Origin: Rhizomucor pusillus
Lineage: Eukaryota; Mucoromycota; Mucoromycetes; Mucorales; Lichtheimiaceae
Length of the DNA stretch: 64,000 nt
Direction of reading: 5' to 3'
Assembly: GCA_900175165.2 (NCBI GenBank)
Contig: FWWN02000635.1
Span: 55,997 to 119,996 of the forward strand
Both the position numbers and the translations under genes were made by a program. How positions within the stretch are numbered: the first letter of the stretch is position 1; every line of letters starts with the position of its first letter. The notes beneath the pieces are model-generated. The model saw only the letters and a program-made list of their open reading frames with translations. It ran no database searches and was not told the origin of the DNA. Shown piece after piece: positions 32,184 through 43,760 of the stretch.

Positions 32184-32383
32184 TTTGATGATCAATTTGA
32201 TCTAATAGTTTCACCTTTTTGTTTGTGTGCAAAAAAGGGAATTAAATGAATTTGTAGTAGTAGTAGTAAAATTCTTGCTGTTCTAATGTATTCACATGCG
32301 TAGCTTCAGGGTATGAAGGGCAAAAAATGGGGGACTAGACTTTGTACAGAAAGGAGAGAAGAATGGATGGTCATATTATATAG

Positions 32384-33980
32384 CTATTGCGATGAATGTG
32401 GAGTAGCAGTGGTTTTGCTATTGTTGAAACCTGAAAGTCGAATCACTCTCCGTTTGGGGACCTTGCGTTGTTGTCTTCGTGATGAGGAAAGGGAAACGCC
32501 GGGTTTGGCTGCAGTTGCATGCGGGAAACTGCGGCTTGTACTGTGCGGAATAGTAGGCAGCATAGTTGATAATGTTTGATGCAGTCGCATAAGATGAGCT
32601 AGCCGTGCAGCGAGGGCGTTTCTTGATGGCAGCAGTAATACATCATCGTCTGTGAACTGCACCTCAAAGTTGGTCGACTCTCGCGTGAGCGAAGGTATCT
32701 CGGGGCCTTCCTTGACATACCACGGTGCATCAGCCTCGTTCGCGTAAAAGTCTACCAGGGATGTCGGTGTTGAACATGCAGTTGAGCAGGACGAAGAGTA
32801 CTCGGTGGTACTGTCTGCATCGTAGATATCATCCCAATGGTGCATATGCTGATGTAAGTACTTCATGGATGCATATTCTGTAAACATGGAAGGATATCCA
32901 CCATATATGCTGCGGTTATAATATCGAAATGGCATGGATGATGATCTTTCACTGTTTGAATAGCTTGATACGGAAACACAGTCGTCGGAAAAGAATTCTG
33001 CATAGTATGATCGAGGAAGAGAAAGTGGATAGGTGGGCATACTTTTAAAGTCGTAGCCGGAGAATGACATGGAAAGGGGCAGCGTAGGTGGCGTGAAGGG
33101 AGGAAGTGAGCGAGCATCATCGCCGTCTAGGGAGTAATAATCAGGATGATGATGATACATTGGTCCAGGGTCGGTTACGATAGATCTGGCCGTTGGGACT
33201 GCTCGTTCTAATCGCCCTGGTCTGGTTGGAGAAGCAGGTGGTTGCTCTTTCTTCTCTTCTATGTAACGTAAACTGAGGTTGTGAATCATGACAGGCAAGT
33301 CTTCCTGAAACAGCTTCCGTAACTGCTCTTCGATGACACGCTGGAGGTAGTTACGCAGGATTTCAACAGAGTCGAAAGTTGAGCTGATTACGATATTTTC
33401 GAGCGGGTCGTTTTTAAATACAAGCGTAATGCCTTTCGTCTTGGAAACAACGAGAACGACTATGCCACGCAATTTCAAATCGCTGATACGGAGCTCCATG
33501 GGTACGATGAGTGGTTTATCAGCTGCTACGACGCCAGGACGCGTATGTCGCGCCGCGGAGGTGGTAGGCCGCTTTGCATGCATAGGGTTCGCCTAGGAAA
33601 ACGGCCCAATTAATTTTGTCTCCTTGACAAATGCCCGAATTCAGAACAAAACTTTACCTGCACCTTGGTCTGCAAAACAATGCATGCATCGCCTGCATAC
33701 GTAAGCTTGAAAATGCCTCGAAATTTGTCCGTTGTAAGCTCGCCTACTTCGAGTATCTCGAGTTCCGGTGGCTGACAAAAGCGCGTTAAGGTTTTTACAG
33801 CTTAAAGGAGAATGTGTTGATGAGTCTGCCTACCTTTGTACCCATGTTGAGTTCCTTGACTGCAATGTGGTCGACAATGTTTTTTGGCTTGTTGCCCTTA
33901 TTGAGCGCTGCCTCGAGTTGTGCTTTGGCTTCTTCGTAGAAACCATTGTCAAACTCTGGCCATTTGAAGCGGAAGGACAT
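32384..33980 (-). CDS. MDM34: MDM34, ERMES complex SMP-domain subunit
   Basis: Three exons (33980-33834, 33771-33658, 33592-32384) give 489 residues. It starts [32 protein letters not shown], followed by [73 protein letters not shown] and [12 protein letters not shown]. These are the conserved blocks of the Mdm34 SMP lipid-binding domain. Mdm34 sits on the mitochondrial outer membrane and bridges ER and mitochondria with Mmm1, Mdm10 and Mdm12 for phospholipid transfer. The C-terminal half is low complexity (Ser/Tyr-rich, with MHHWDD and [13 protein letters not shown]) and poorly conserved, ending with basic [10 protein letters not shown]. The exon boundaries fall exactly at GTK/PPE and KVQ/ANP. 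Confidence 0.95.
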
Positions 33981-36359
33981 TCTTGTAAGTTGTAAGGAGG
34001 ATAACGTTGTTAAACTAGAGTGAACATAGAATGGACGAAGAGGAGACGGAGAAGAAGAAAAAATGTAGATGGCCGGGTCAGGCGAAGAAAAAAGGCGGGG
34101 CATATGTGTCACACTTTCGGAAAATAGCGGATCCTAACGCGGACACTCTTTCAGTCTCTCTGCGACACGAACTAACTTGCTGCCGAAAGGCTTCCAAGAC
34201 CCCACAGCATGAGCAGGTCCTGTGACCATCATCAATAATTGACACTCTGCAAATCAAATGGAAAATACTTGCTCCATTTTTTGATCATTGTAGCGAAGAT
34301 TCGCAACAAAAAAAAAAAGCGCCAGCAATTTTTTCAGGTCACCTGCAAGCATGATGAAAATTATAGTAGCTGAACGAAAAATGCTTTTGTCTTGGATACA
34401 TCTCAAAGCTACCTAGCTTTTCACTAGCTTCTACTTGATTAGAGTTTCCTTTATTTGCAGAAAACAGGTAGAACGATGCAGGGGACAGCATGCAAAATAT
34501 TCATAAAAAGGAAGCTCGCTCCAAAGGATAAGCTTCTTCGCCCCTCATCAGCTGCAAAATTTTTTAGCCGGAAAAGATGCTTCACGGCCAAAAGTTTGAT
34601 TTGATTGTGTTGCGTGAATGATGAAATTTTCGTCCTTCATTTCCTGTGATAGATAAATTTACAAGTATCTATGCATAGTACAAGTCAAACGGCTTCGGCC
34701 TGGACACCTGCTGCAAAGGTTTGCTGGAACTGATGGATTCAGCAGCACTTTGAAGCATCCACATGCGTACTCCTACTTTTCATCTTTTCCATACATACTT
34801 GCCAAGCACTGCTGCATCCATGGCACCAGACATGACAAATCCATCACGCGCTACAACCCAAACACGCACCCCTTGAAAAACTAGAAAAGCAGAAGATGCT
34901 GCGGTTGAAGGGTTGGTCTTTCAGAGGTACCTCTAGGCTGTTCATCGATAACCCAAGTAGACCGAAGTCTCCTGCTCGAGAGAGCAGTGTGGCTAACGTC
35001 ATATTCGCCTTTGAATCATCATGGAAGAACCTTCCCTTAACACGCCTTGTTCTTCTGCAATCCTCTCAATGCCTCAGATTGAAAACTACATTTTTCTGTC
35101 ACATATTTTGATATTCAACAGCGTGTATGTTGTCTTCCCCGGCGAGGAAAATAGACGAAGCAAAGTCTAGAATGGGCACGTTAGCAATGTATTCAAAAAA
35201 GACAGGATCATACTTCACTAACATGAAAGGTGGTTCTTGTGTACAGCATTGCACCTCCAGCAGGCCATCTCAGATCTCTGTTCGAAATCTTCACTTGGGA
35301 ATCAGGTAATCCTCACAGATCGGTTGTCTTCATCAACGACGCTGTGGTGCAACGCCTAAAGAAGAAGGTGGGTCTTGCCGCGCTTATCGTGATTTAAATC
35401 ACAGAGGATACCGACAATCGACTACCGATACAAATTCAGGAGTGACTCTGCTTTCGACTTGGTATCGATTATCCCTTCTGTAACAAGTTACCTTTGCTAC
35501 ATCATTTCGATAGTAAGGCCGTCATATATATAATATGGCGCTCGAACGACACAGATGCTGCAAATTTAGAGACAGTTTGGACCATGTTATATAGTGTAAT
35601 GATATACTCTAGGCGTGCGTGGTTGAGACGATCCAGTCTTTCATCCCGCACGTTTATTCTTACATTTATCTGGACAAGAATTCCCGTGTTAATGCTGGCA
35701 AATTAGCTGTACGACCAGATTTGAGAAGATGTTCTTGGTGCATGATATGCTAATGCATGGAGGCACGTTCCACTTGGATAAGGATCTGTCAGATTGTTAT
35801 TGCGATACCCCTCTTTGTTTGAGAGACAGCTTCGTTGTCTAACTGGGCACCGGCAAACAGTACTTAGGAAGAAAGACAGCTCATTTAGAGGACGCAAAGG
35901 GCATCGGTTTGAAAACGCTGCTAGCACCTTAATATGAAAGATTAGAATATTAAATGTGTTCGTCAGCAGAGAGCCGGCATCGCTTCCGGTAATTTGAATG
36001 CTTTGCTCATGGGGACGAATCCTCGCAGCAGCTGTGATGGATGGAATTCACATGCTGATTTTCATACTCTGTGCTACTCGAGTGCTGCAAGACATCTGTG
36101 CATTTCACATGGCATTCTCCGGAACGAGGCACAAGGCTTGCAGTTCTTGTTGCAAAGAAGCGAGAAAAAAATAAGGATACCTTTTTTGTTGTTGTTATTG
36201 TTTTTATTTCTCTTCCCTTTCTTCATTCTTCCATTACTGCGCTTTTTCTGATTGAAACACGGTGTCATCACACGCCACTTTTGTCAAGACTTTACATCCC
36301 TCATTTCTCACTTTGCACACCTCTCTCTTTTTAACAGCATTCCGGTTGAAAATCATCAC
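33981..36359. other. Large gene-poor region between MDM34 and MIT-domain gene
   Basis: 2.4 kb containing the promoters of both flanking divergent genes. Short open frames occur on both strands, but none has recognisable motifs or splice-linked continuations. A pyrimidine-rich stretch (36180-36240) precedes the MIT gene. Nothing else can be supported. Confidence 0.5.
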
Positions 36360-37356
36360 ATGTTACCCTATCGTGTTTCATCTTTAGACGAGCAACAGGT
36401 TGACGTGGCCTGCTACAAGCTTGGAACGACCGTCCCTCCTGCAAACGCAGTGCAGGCACTGTGCAGTTGCCCTCCACCTCCCTACGAAAAAGTGACAAAG
36501 AACCAGCCATCTGGCATGCTGACCAGGATATGGTCAGGCTATGTCTGGAATAGAAAGCAGGATGATTCTGGCAAGGAGAATGACAACAACATCGGCGTCT
36601 TTGACAAGAAGCTGGTTGAGCAAGCGCTGACGCTTATCAACATTGCCACCGAAATGGATCAGAGCGGTAACCACAAGATGGCTGCGGATTTGTACCTCAT
36701 GGGCCTAGATCGAATTTTGTATGCAATTCCCGGTAAGTGAATGCAGCAGCAAAGCAACCTCATGTATGCGGGCGGTAAACCTGCTTGTGATGAGCCCTAT
36801 AAATAACCTCTCAATTCGCGCACTCCTGATAATCCCAGTCCATAGTGGCTCTGCACTTAGAAGAGCTCTAGAGTGGCGGCTGTACGAGTTCAAAAAGGTG
36901 CGTGGACTTGCACTTTCGTCTCCGCCCAAACAACCAACAAACTATGCTGCGTTGCTGTCCAATTTCGTTGTCAACTCACTCGTTTTTGGAGCCGTGACGT
37001 TAAAAAAGAGCCCGTTACCAGGTAGGCAAAAAGAAAAATCAGATGACAACCACTGCCTGTTGGAAACGAAAAAGAATCAGGTGGTTTTGACATGATTCCT
37101 CCTCTTCACAGATGCTGTAGCTGCAGCTGTTTCCATGACGAAAAGCGGGCTGCGAGCGGTGGATGATACGTATCAAATCCGCAAACGCGCTAACGACGGT
37201 ATCGCTGCACTGATTGAGTTGGAGCAGCAATCCCAGATCCACACTTTCTGTGTTGAACTTTTCAAGTTTGTCGTAGACGCCTTGGCAAAAGCTGAAGCTG
37301 CATACAAGGAAACCCCTGGCTACAAGGAACGCTGCAAACAGAGCAATGCGCACTAG
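36360..37356 (+). CDS. MIT-domain protein, role unknown
   Basis: Three exons (36360-36732, 36839-37021, 37112-37356) give 266 residues. After a short N-terminal tail (with CPPPPYEK) comes a three-helix MIT-type repeat: VFDKKLVEQALTLINIATEMDQSGNHKMAADLYLMGLDRILYAI, continued across the first intron by ALRRALEWRLYEFKK. MIT domains bind ESCRT-III tails, as in Vps4 and spastin. The C-terminal half is helical (SALLSNFVVNSLVFGAV-like region, then IAALIELEQQSQIHTFCVELFKFVVDALAKAEAAYKE) and carries no AAA ATPase domain, so it is not Vps4. A trafficking-adaptor role is inferred. The first intron (106 nt) is longer than usual here, and alternative exon ends are possible. Confidence 0.7.
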
Positions 37357-39535
37357 GTCTCTCAAATAACAGTGAAAAAGCAGTAACAGCGGCGGCGGCG
37401 GCAGCCCGAATGATCTCCAGTGCGAACAAGATATACCCTTATCGCATATTCTTACCAAGCATATGAATTAGCATACAAAACTTATAAATAAAGCATCCCA
37501 TATTCGTGTAGGACACTGTAAACAGTCAGACATTGCTTTATGACACGGTTCATATTCGAATACGTGTCAGGATAAGCATGAATTCTAGGAAAAACTTCAC
37601 TTGAAAGACAGACTAGCTATTAGAGACCATGGTACGTGGTTACAGTTATTTTCCTGCTAGCAAATCGCTTATGCCTAAATAGAATGCATGCAATCGGCGT
37701 GCCGTGGGTACAGCCATGCGAATTCTCCTTTTTGTAATGATTTTCCCCGGCTATGTTTTTCTTGTTCAGAACGGTTATGGAGATATCATATGATAACGCG
37801 AAAAAAGATGGAGGTTCTCTTACATTATATTTTGTTAATTTTCCGAAATTCCACGAGCTAGTTATTAGCATGGACGTTTAAGAAAATGAGCCATTCTACA
37901 TAAGGATGATTGGGACTATTATGGTGCTATGTACTATATATACTTTTGACAAAGCAGATAGCATTATTAAGAAAGCGTGCATTAATAAGCCGGTATTTGT
38001 AAGGACTCTATTTACATACTCTGGTCTGACGGTTAATTTCGCGCTGTAGTACGGTGCGCAAGGGGATCGCCAACCCCCGGCAAGATCATTTTTTGCAACC
38101 GTCGATCAACCTGTTGTCTACATATCATATCTGGTCTTGAGAAATTCAGAAACAGACGCTTCTTGTCTGTTTGACACTAAATTTTGACGTTGCCGCTTTG
38201 CGAATAACAACTCACAGTCTAAATCCATCAGGAACCAATAAGAATAGTGTGCAGCGATGGGTATTTCACGGACGATGGGAGAAGCGTGCTACTTGCAAAC
38301 ATCCGGGATAAAAGAAACAAGGTGAAGAGGCTATAATAGCAATACAGTGCATGTAGTACAATCTTGCCTCCTGCTTTTCAACTCTGCACATGATGATACT
38401 TGGTCATTTTTTCCGATATGAAGCAGTTTATGCACCCATTGCTGCTGAATCTTCACTGCAGAATACGTCGGTCGCATATTTCTCCTTTTCTGTCGCAAGA
38501 TACTTGAGCTCAAAAGGCAACGCTATTGTGAACAATACGAGCGGAAGGCGAGAAAACTGGGGGGGGGAATGAAATGAAAATGCCGCTTTCATTATTCTTG
38601 GCAACTGTCGTCACCAGACGCAGATCTCGTTTGTGTTTGGAAAAACATTGTTTGTAAAATCCCGGATATCACGCACATAGCTCTTATCTTGTACGTAAAT
38701 GATTGTATCCCAATGGTGGACCAGTGATCCGTGGTTTGATATGGTTAAATGGGATTCTCATCTACGAGGCATGTACGGTGCGGTGTTAAGCACCCGTGCT
38801 ACGATGCGAAAACCTTAATCCTTGCTAGTTCCATTGGGCATGTCTTGAATAAGAATGGCCTACTAGCTCTTGATTTTTCGGCCCCGCTAAAGCTTTTCAA
38901 AAGAGAAGAAAGGCGCCGGGTGGTCTCACGACAAACATCTGGGCAATCAGCTTCAATGTGACCGTGTGAGGACGCGATTTTTTCCGCGGTTACAGGCACA
39001 ACCTGTATGTGGCGCAACCTGAAGTACGCAGAAGGAGATGCCGAAACCACCTAACCCACAACAACGCTGTGAAAAACACGGTTTCTTAAGATCCATAACC
39101 AGGATTTATGGATTATTTACGAGTGATGAGACCTTCCAGGTTAGGGCGAGGCAAATTCTCTGTTACTTTATTCTTGATTGCGGGGGAAGCGGGACCATCC
39201 AACTTTGGAAGGTGCCATGTTCCCATCGAAAATCCCACGATGCCAATCTGGCTGCATCCCGACCTCTGCTCCACTCGACCATGTGAAACTTGTTCCAAAT
39301 ATGCCCTCGAGCCTTGCAGGCGATCATGACAAAAACGCATTGTTTCAGAACTTGTAAACCTCCTAGTTACTCAAGGGGCCGGTGGGAACCAATGTCAACT
39401 CGATTGATGGACCTGGGAAAATCGCTTTGAGCTACGAGGATAAACAAGAATCAAGTTTTTCCCCCTTCCTTCTTTCTTCCCGCTTCCCCGCCTTTTTTTT
39501 GATCTTTATTTCTTTTTGATCTTGTGCCATATAAA
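37357..39535. other. Gene-poor region between MIT and PH-domain genes
   Basis: 2.2 kb with no supportable gene on either strand. The last 100 bp are strongly pyrimidine-rich (39460-39520) and directly precede the PH-domain gene, as expected for its promoter and leader. Confidence 0.5.
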
Positions 39536-40828
39536 ATGCCCCAGGCCGACACTTGTAGCAGCAGCGGCGCCAGCATCGATACTACTTCATCTTCTGATCC
39601 ACCGCCTCGACGATCCAACTCATATCACCGCCCCAAACGATCGATCGTCACAACTTTATCCAGTGCCATCTTTGCAGCTTCCGCACCCATGTCAGCACCT
39701 ATTACTCGCTCTAATTCTTCACCTGCACTGGTATTGTCAGAGAACGAAATGCACGAACTCGAAGAACCTTGGAAATATACGCCTCCACCACCAGACTTGA
39801 CAGATCCGATGCTATTCAAGCCAGTCGACGGCGGTATTCGACCGGCTATAGTGTGGCGATATTGCACCATGCGAGGATGGCTGACGCGGCATATTCCCCC
39901 ATCCTACTCATTCACGAAATCCAAAAAAGAACGCTACATCATCTTAGCAGATCGAATGCTGTATGCCTTCAAAACAGATACACCATCTGCGCACTTTAAG
40001 GAAGTATTTGAACTAACCAAGGACACAAATGTTTTCGTTACCGATCAATTCACGGGCGTCTTGTATTGCATTGAAATCACAAAGCGAAGCGAGGAGCTGC
40101 GCAGCTGGTACATTCAGTGCGACACTGCAGAGCTCATGAAAACGTGGCTGGATCGGCTAAAAAGAACCGTGCAATGGCTGCGAGAAGATCGCCCGGGCAT
40201 TGTAACACTCAAGGGACTGGGCGAAATCCAGACAGAAAACGATGGGCTTGAAAGTAAGCGCAATGGATCAGTCGATAGCTTTTTATCACCGCCCTTGTCA
40301 CCAACAGCGCAAGCGCTCCATCAGCACCAACATATCCCACATCCACCATCATCCCCACCACATCTAACTTCAAGCACGCTAAGCAGCAGCGATGGTTCGG
40401 TGGATACTCGACGGCACGACTCTGTAGCGAGCGACCAATCCGATCCTGCTGCGCAAACGGTGCTGTTTGCACAGCAGCAGCAAAGTCTGGGTCCTTATTA
40501 CAATGATTACTACGACTGGCAATCATCCATTCCATCTTCAGCGCCTGTACATGTTTCTCCTTCCTCTTCTTCCTCATTAAGTTATTCATCCGCAACGCAG
40601 CATTTTCATCAAGTAACGCATAACAACCCATTGTACGCTCCTTACGACCAAGCACCGCTGCCAGCTCGACGGAACACTAGCCCGGCTCAGTATACTCACC
40701 ACCATCACCATCCTAAGCATCCACACGTCGCCGTCCCAACTCCACGGAGCTTGCCGCCACAGTTACCTCCTCCACGCTCAGCGTTGCCTCCTCCTCCACC
40801 CGAGTATCAAAAGTACTATTCTTCATAA
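39536..40828 (+). CDS. PH-domain protein with low-complexity flanks
   Basis: A single exon of 430 residues. Residues 1-80 are Ser/Thr/Pro-rich. A PH domain follows at about 105-220: MRGWLTRHIPPSYSFTKSKKERYIILADRMLYAFKTD opens it with the usual W...K..RYxxL pattern, VFVTDQFTGVLYCIEI gives middle strands, and SWYIQCDTAELMKTWLDRLKRTVQWL is the C-terminal helix with the conserved Trp. The remaining 200 residues are disordered, rich in Ser, His, Gln and Pro, and end PPPPPEYQKYYSS. PH domains bind phosphoinositides or proteins at membranes, so a peripheral signalling or polarity adaptor is inferred. No GAP, GEF or kinase domain is visible. The first ATG after a pyrimidine-rich leader was taken as start. 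Confidence 0.85.
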   Translation: MPQADTCSSSGASIDTTSSSDPPPRRSNSYHRPKRSIVTTLSSAIFAASAPMSAPITRSNSSPALVLSENEMHELEEPWKYTPPPPDLTDPMLFKPVDGGIRPAIVWRYCTMRGWLTRHIPPSYSFTKSKKERYIILADRMLYAFKTDTPSAHFKEVFELTKDTNVFVTDQFTGVLYCIEITKRSEELRSWYIQCDTAELMKTWLDRLKRTVQWLREDRPGIVTLKGLGEIQTENDGLESKRNGSVDSFLSPPLSPTAQALHQHQHIPHPPSSPPHLTSSTLSSSDGSVDTRRHDSVASDQSDPAAQTVLFAQQQQSLGPYYNDYYDWQSSIPSSAPVHVSPSSSSSLSYSSATQHFHQVTHNNPLYAPYDQAPLPARRNTSPAQYTHHHHHPKHPHVAVPTPRSLPPQLPPPRSALPPPPPEYQKYYSS

Positions 40829-43760
40829 AAAGGAAGTTTGTAAACTTGATGGTCTCTTTACTCTGTGTGATGTCAAGTAAATATTATCAAGAACAGATCG
40901 TGGGAGCAATGTGGGTAAAAAAAATGATAGGGGTCTTTTTCCCTTTGTACCCAAACTTCTTATGTAAACTTTCCCGAGGTTCAGAGGAAGGGAATATGGA
41001 TCGGCCGCATTTTCTGTCACACTCGACCGCTGGCTTCTCGATACTAAATGAGACCAGATTTTTGCTTTGAACAATAATTTTGTCAAGATTGTTTCACTGC
41101 CTAAATCTCAGCACACCTAGCGACATTGAACTCAAACGGTATCCTTCTTGATAGGCTACATATATCCTCTCAGAGCTCTGCCCATGGTGCTTACTTCAGC
41201 AACAGGTGCGGATCCGTGAGAAATTTGATGGCAGAAACAAAGAATGAATTTGCAGTAAGAGACAGTAGTAGACTGGGCTGCCGTTGCTCGGGAAATAACA
41301 GGGCTCAGTGGACCACCTGATCCTAATCAAAATTCCAAATTCACGTACTCTGATTGTTTTTGACACGCACATCGCGTGGTTACAAGGTTTTGCTTTGGGC
41401 GTAACCAAACCCTATCTGCTTTCCAAATCTCTGGAGTGTGCTACTTACTAGTTTCAACTGCTATTTTGGTGGTAAGAGCGCGGGCATATTCGCGGTGCTA
41501 CCTCCAGACTCGGTGGCGTTAAATTTTTCTTGCTGCTGTGAAATGCACAGACCAACGCAGAATTTCCATACAGGTCATTAATTGCTTACGTGATGGAATA
41601 TATTTTTCCGTGGTTAGGATGCATGGAGCAAGCAGGGGTGAGAAATGGGCCATCCCAAGAACTTCGAATCCAGGAACCAATGATTCCCTGTCAAGCGTTT
41701 CCATGACAATGCAAGCATTAAAAAGAGCGAATAACGAGTCACTTAAGACCTCCCTGACCCAGAGACGGAAGGGTACACGACGCGTTTGCGAAGGCAAGGT
41801 CAAAAACGACAAGCCTTGAACATGTAAACACCAAATGACTCCCCGTATTTGAAGTGGAATAGCTCATACCCTGCTAACTGCGGCAACGGGCCAAACCATT
41901 CTGACTTTTGGCTGCGACCCTAATAAAGCGGAGTGCAGTCCAACAACACTGTAAGCGCGTTCCATGCTCAGCCCTGCGTCCTGTGCGGAATGCAGAAACA
42001 ATGGAACGTATTCCTTATCAGTGGAATTTTTTTTGTTGCTCTCGATCTCGTCGCCATATCACTAACTAGAATAAACTCGTACCTGGATCATGTGGCTTAC
42101 AATGTTCTTGCTCTCCTGTTACACATTCCGGTACCCTCAAAAGGGAAACAAATGCCAGAGATGGGAGTTCAAACTGAGAACGGTATAAGATTTAAACTAT
42201 AGGACAATTCATGGCTCCGCACAATCACATCTGCTTTTTTGTGCATGTGTTCTGCGTTTTCCCAAATGTAGCACAGGCCGGCAAAGAGCGAGCTGCTTAC
42301 TTCTTTACCCAATGGCAACGATGGGATCTCCCTCAGGAAGAGGTGTGATTCTGTGACTGGATTCCGCGTCTGAATCACAGCCATTCACCAGACAGAGCTG
42401 GTTTTATTAATGAAACCGAAACTTGCGAGTGATCGACCGTTTCAGATCATGTGCCTGAAATCTGCGCGCGCATTCGTGACGCTTGGCCATCACATCCGAG
42501 TTTCAAGATCAGATTAAAAAAATGCAGTGAGATTGATGACCTGCAGAAAGCACGCAACCAAGCAAAGTGATCATAGATAATGCACTTTATACAAACAAAC
42601 AAAGATCTACAGCACAGGATCTCAGGCTCAAAGGCTTGCATACTTTCATACATATGATAGATGTGGTTACAGGCATGTAGCTGCTGAGATAGGTATTATC
42701 AGAATAGCAGTCATAAAAAATTCACTGTGGTTGCAGACCCCGAAAATTTTCCTTTTGCTCTGAGCAGCCGACGCGCAAAAGGGAAAAAAAGGGCAAAGCT
42801 CTCTGGAGATCCTATCCATAAGGAGTTTGAAATTCGAGTAAACGTGCAGTTTTTCCAGACTGAGAAACAAAGTTGTGAGAATTGCGTATGATTGCCTGTG
42901 TGCTGTTGACACGAACAAGAGTTCCCTCGAGGTTGGACTTGACACTCCTGAAGAACGCATACAAATAAAGGAGAAGAAAAATGAGAAAAAGAGACCGGTG
43001 GCGAGGAACGGGGTTCAAGGCTGATCAAGCCGCAGTGCTGGATTTAGCAGCAGCAGAAGCAGCAGAAAAGGTTCCTCGGTGCAACGCGTAACGTCCAAGC
43101 AAGCTAGACTCGAACCGGATGCGGAGGCAAGCACAAAAAGGTCCGCGCGGAACAAAGCGAGGAGAAGAGGGGGACAAAGATGAGGGGGAGCAGCAGAGAG
43201 GGAGTGTGTATAACTCTCTGCCTTTTCGGATGGAAAAATCAGGGTTGAGCTAAAAAAAAGAGCATACGATTCCGTTAGAGTTTGAAGCGCTGCTTCTTGC
43301 AAATAGGAAAGCCGCTTTTGGTCTCTGCTTTTACTTTTTTCCTGTCTCTCTTTTCTCTCTCTCTCTTTTTTTTTNNNNNNNNNNNNNNNNNNNNNNNNNN
43401 NNNNNNNNNNNNNNNNNNNNNNNNNNNNNNNNNNNNNNNNNNNNNNNNNNNNNTTCTTTTCCTCTTCCTTCCGGTTCTTGAAACCCTTCGACCTGACCCT
43501 CCCCCTTCCTTCCATCTCCCTTTGCTTCCCGCCTCCCGATAGACCAATTCCGATCCCTATCCCCGCTCTTGCACACACGCTCTTACCTCACGCATCAGAA
43601 AGTACACGTTTGCTCACATACACGTCGCAGCAAAAGCATTCTCCCCCACCCTCTGATCGCTTTCGGCATCTTCACCCTTATCGGATAACCAAACATCCCC
43701 AGACTTCACACTTATAAAGGGCCGATACTTTTAACTATCTCCCTGTCTTGTCTTGATAAA
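40829..43760. other. Gene-poor region with assembly gap, upstream of homeobox gene
   Basis: 2.9 kb with no supportable gene. The part from about 43320 to 43740 is very C/T-rich and is probably the long leader and promoter of the homeobox gene. Such extended leaders are common for regulatory genes. The gap is annotated separately. Confidence 0.5.
43375..43453. other. Assembly gap (79 N) inside a CT-rich tract
   Basis: An undetermined run flanked on the left by (CT)n and poly-T and on the right by more pyrimidine-rich sequence. The real length is unknown. Frames read across it are artefacts. Confidence 0.99.

Noticed and set aside
38020..38100. Possible tRNA or small RNA
   Set aside because: No cloverleaf with correct T-loop and acceptor pairing could be drawn.
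43015..43578. Open frames spanning the N run
   Set aside because: They read through undetermined bases and consist of low-complexity Lys/Arg/Glu from CT tracts.
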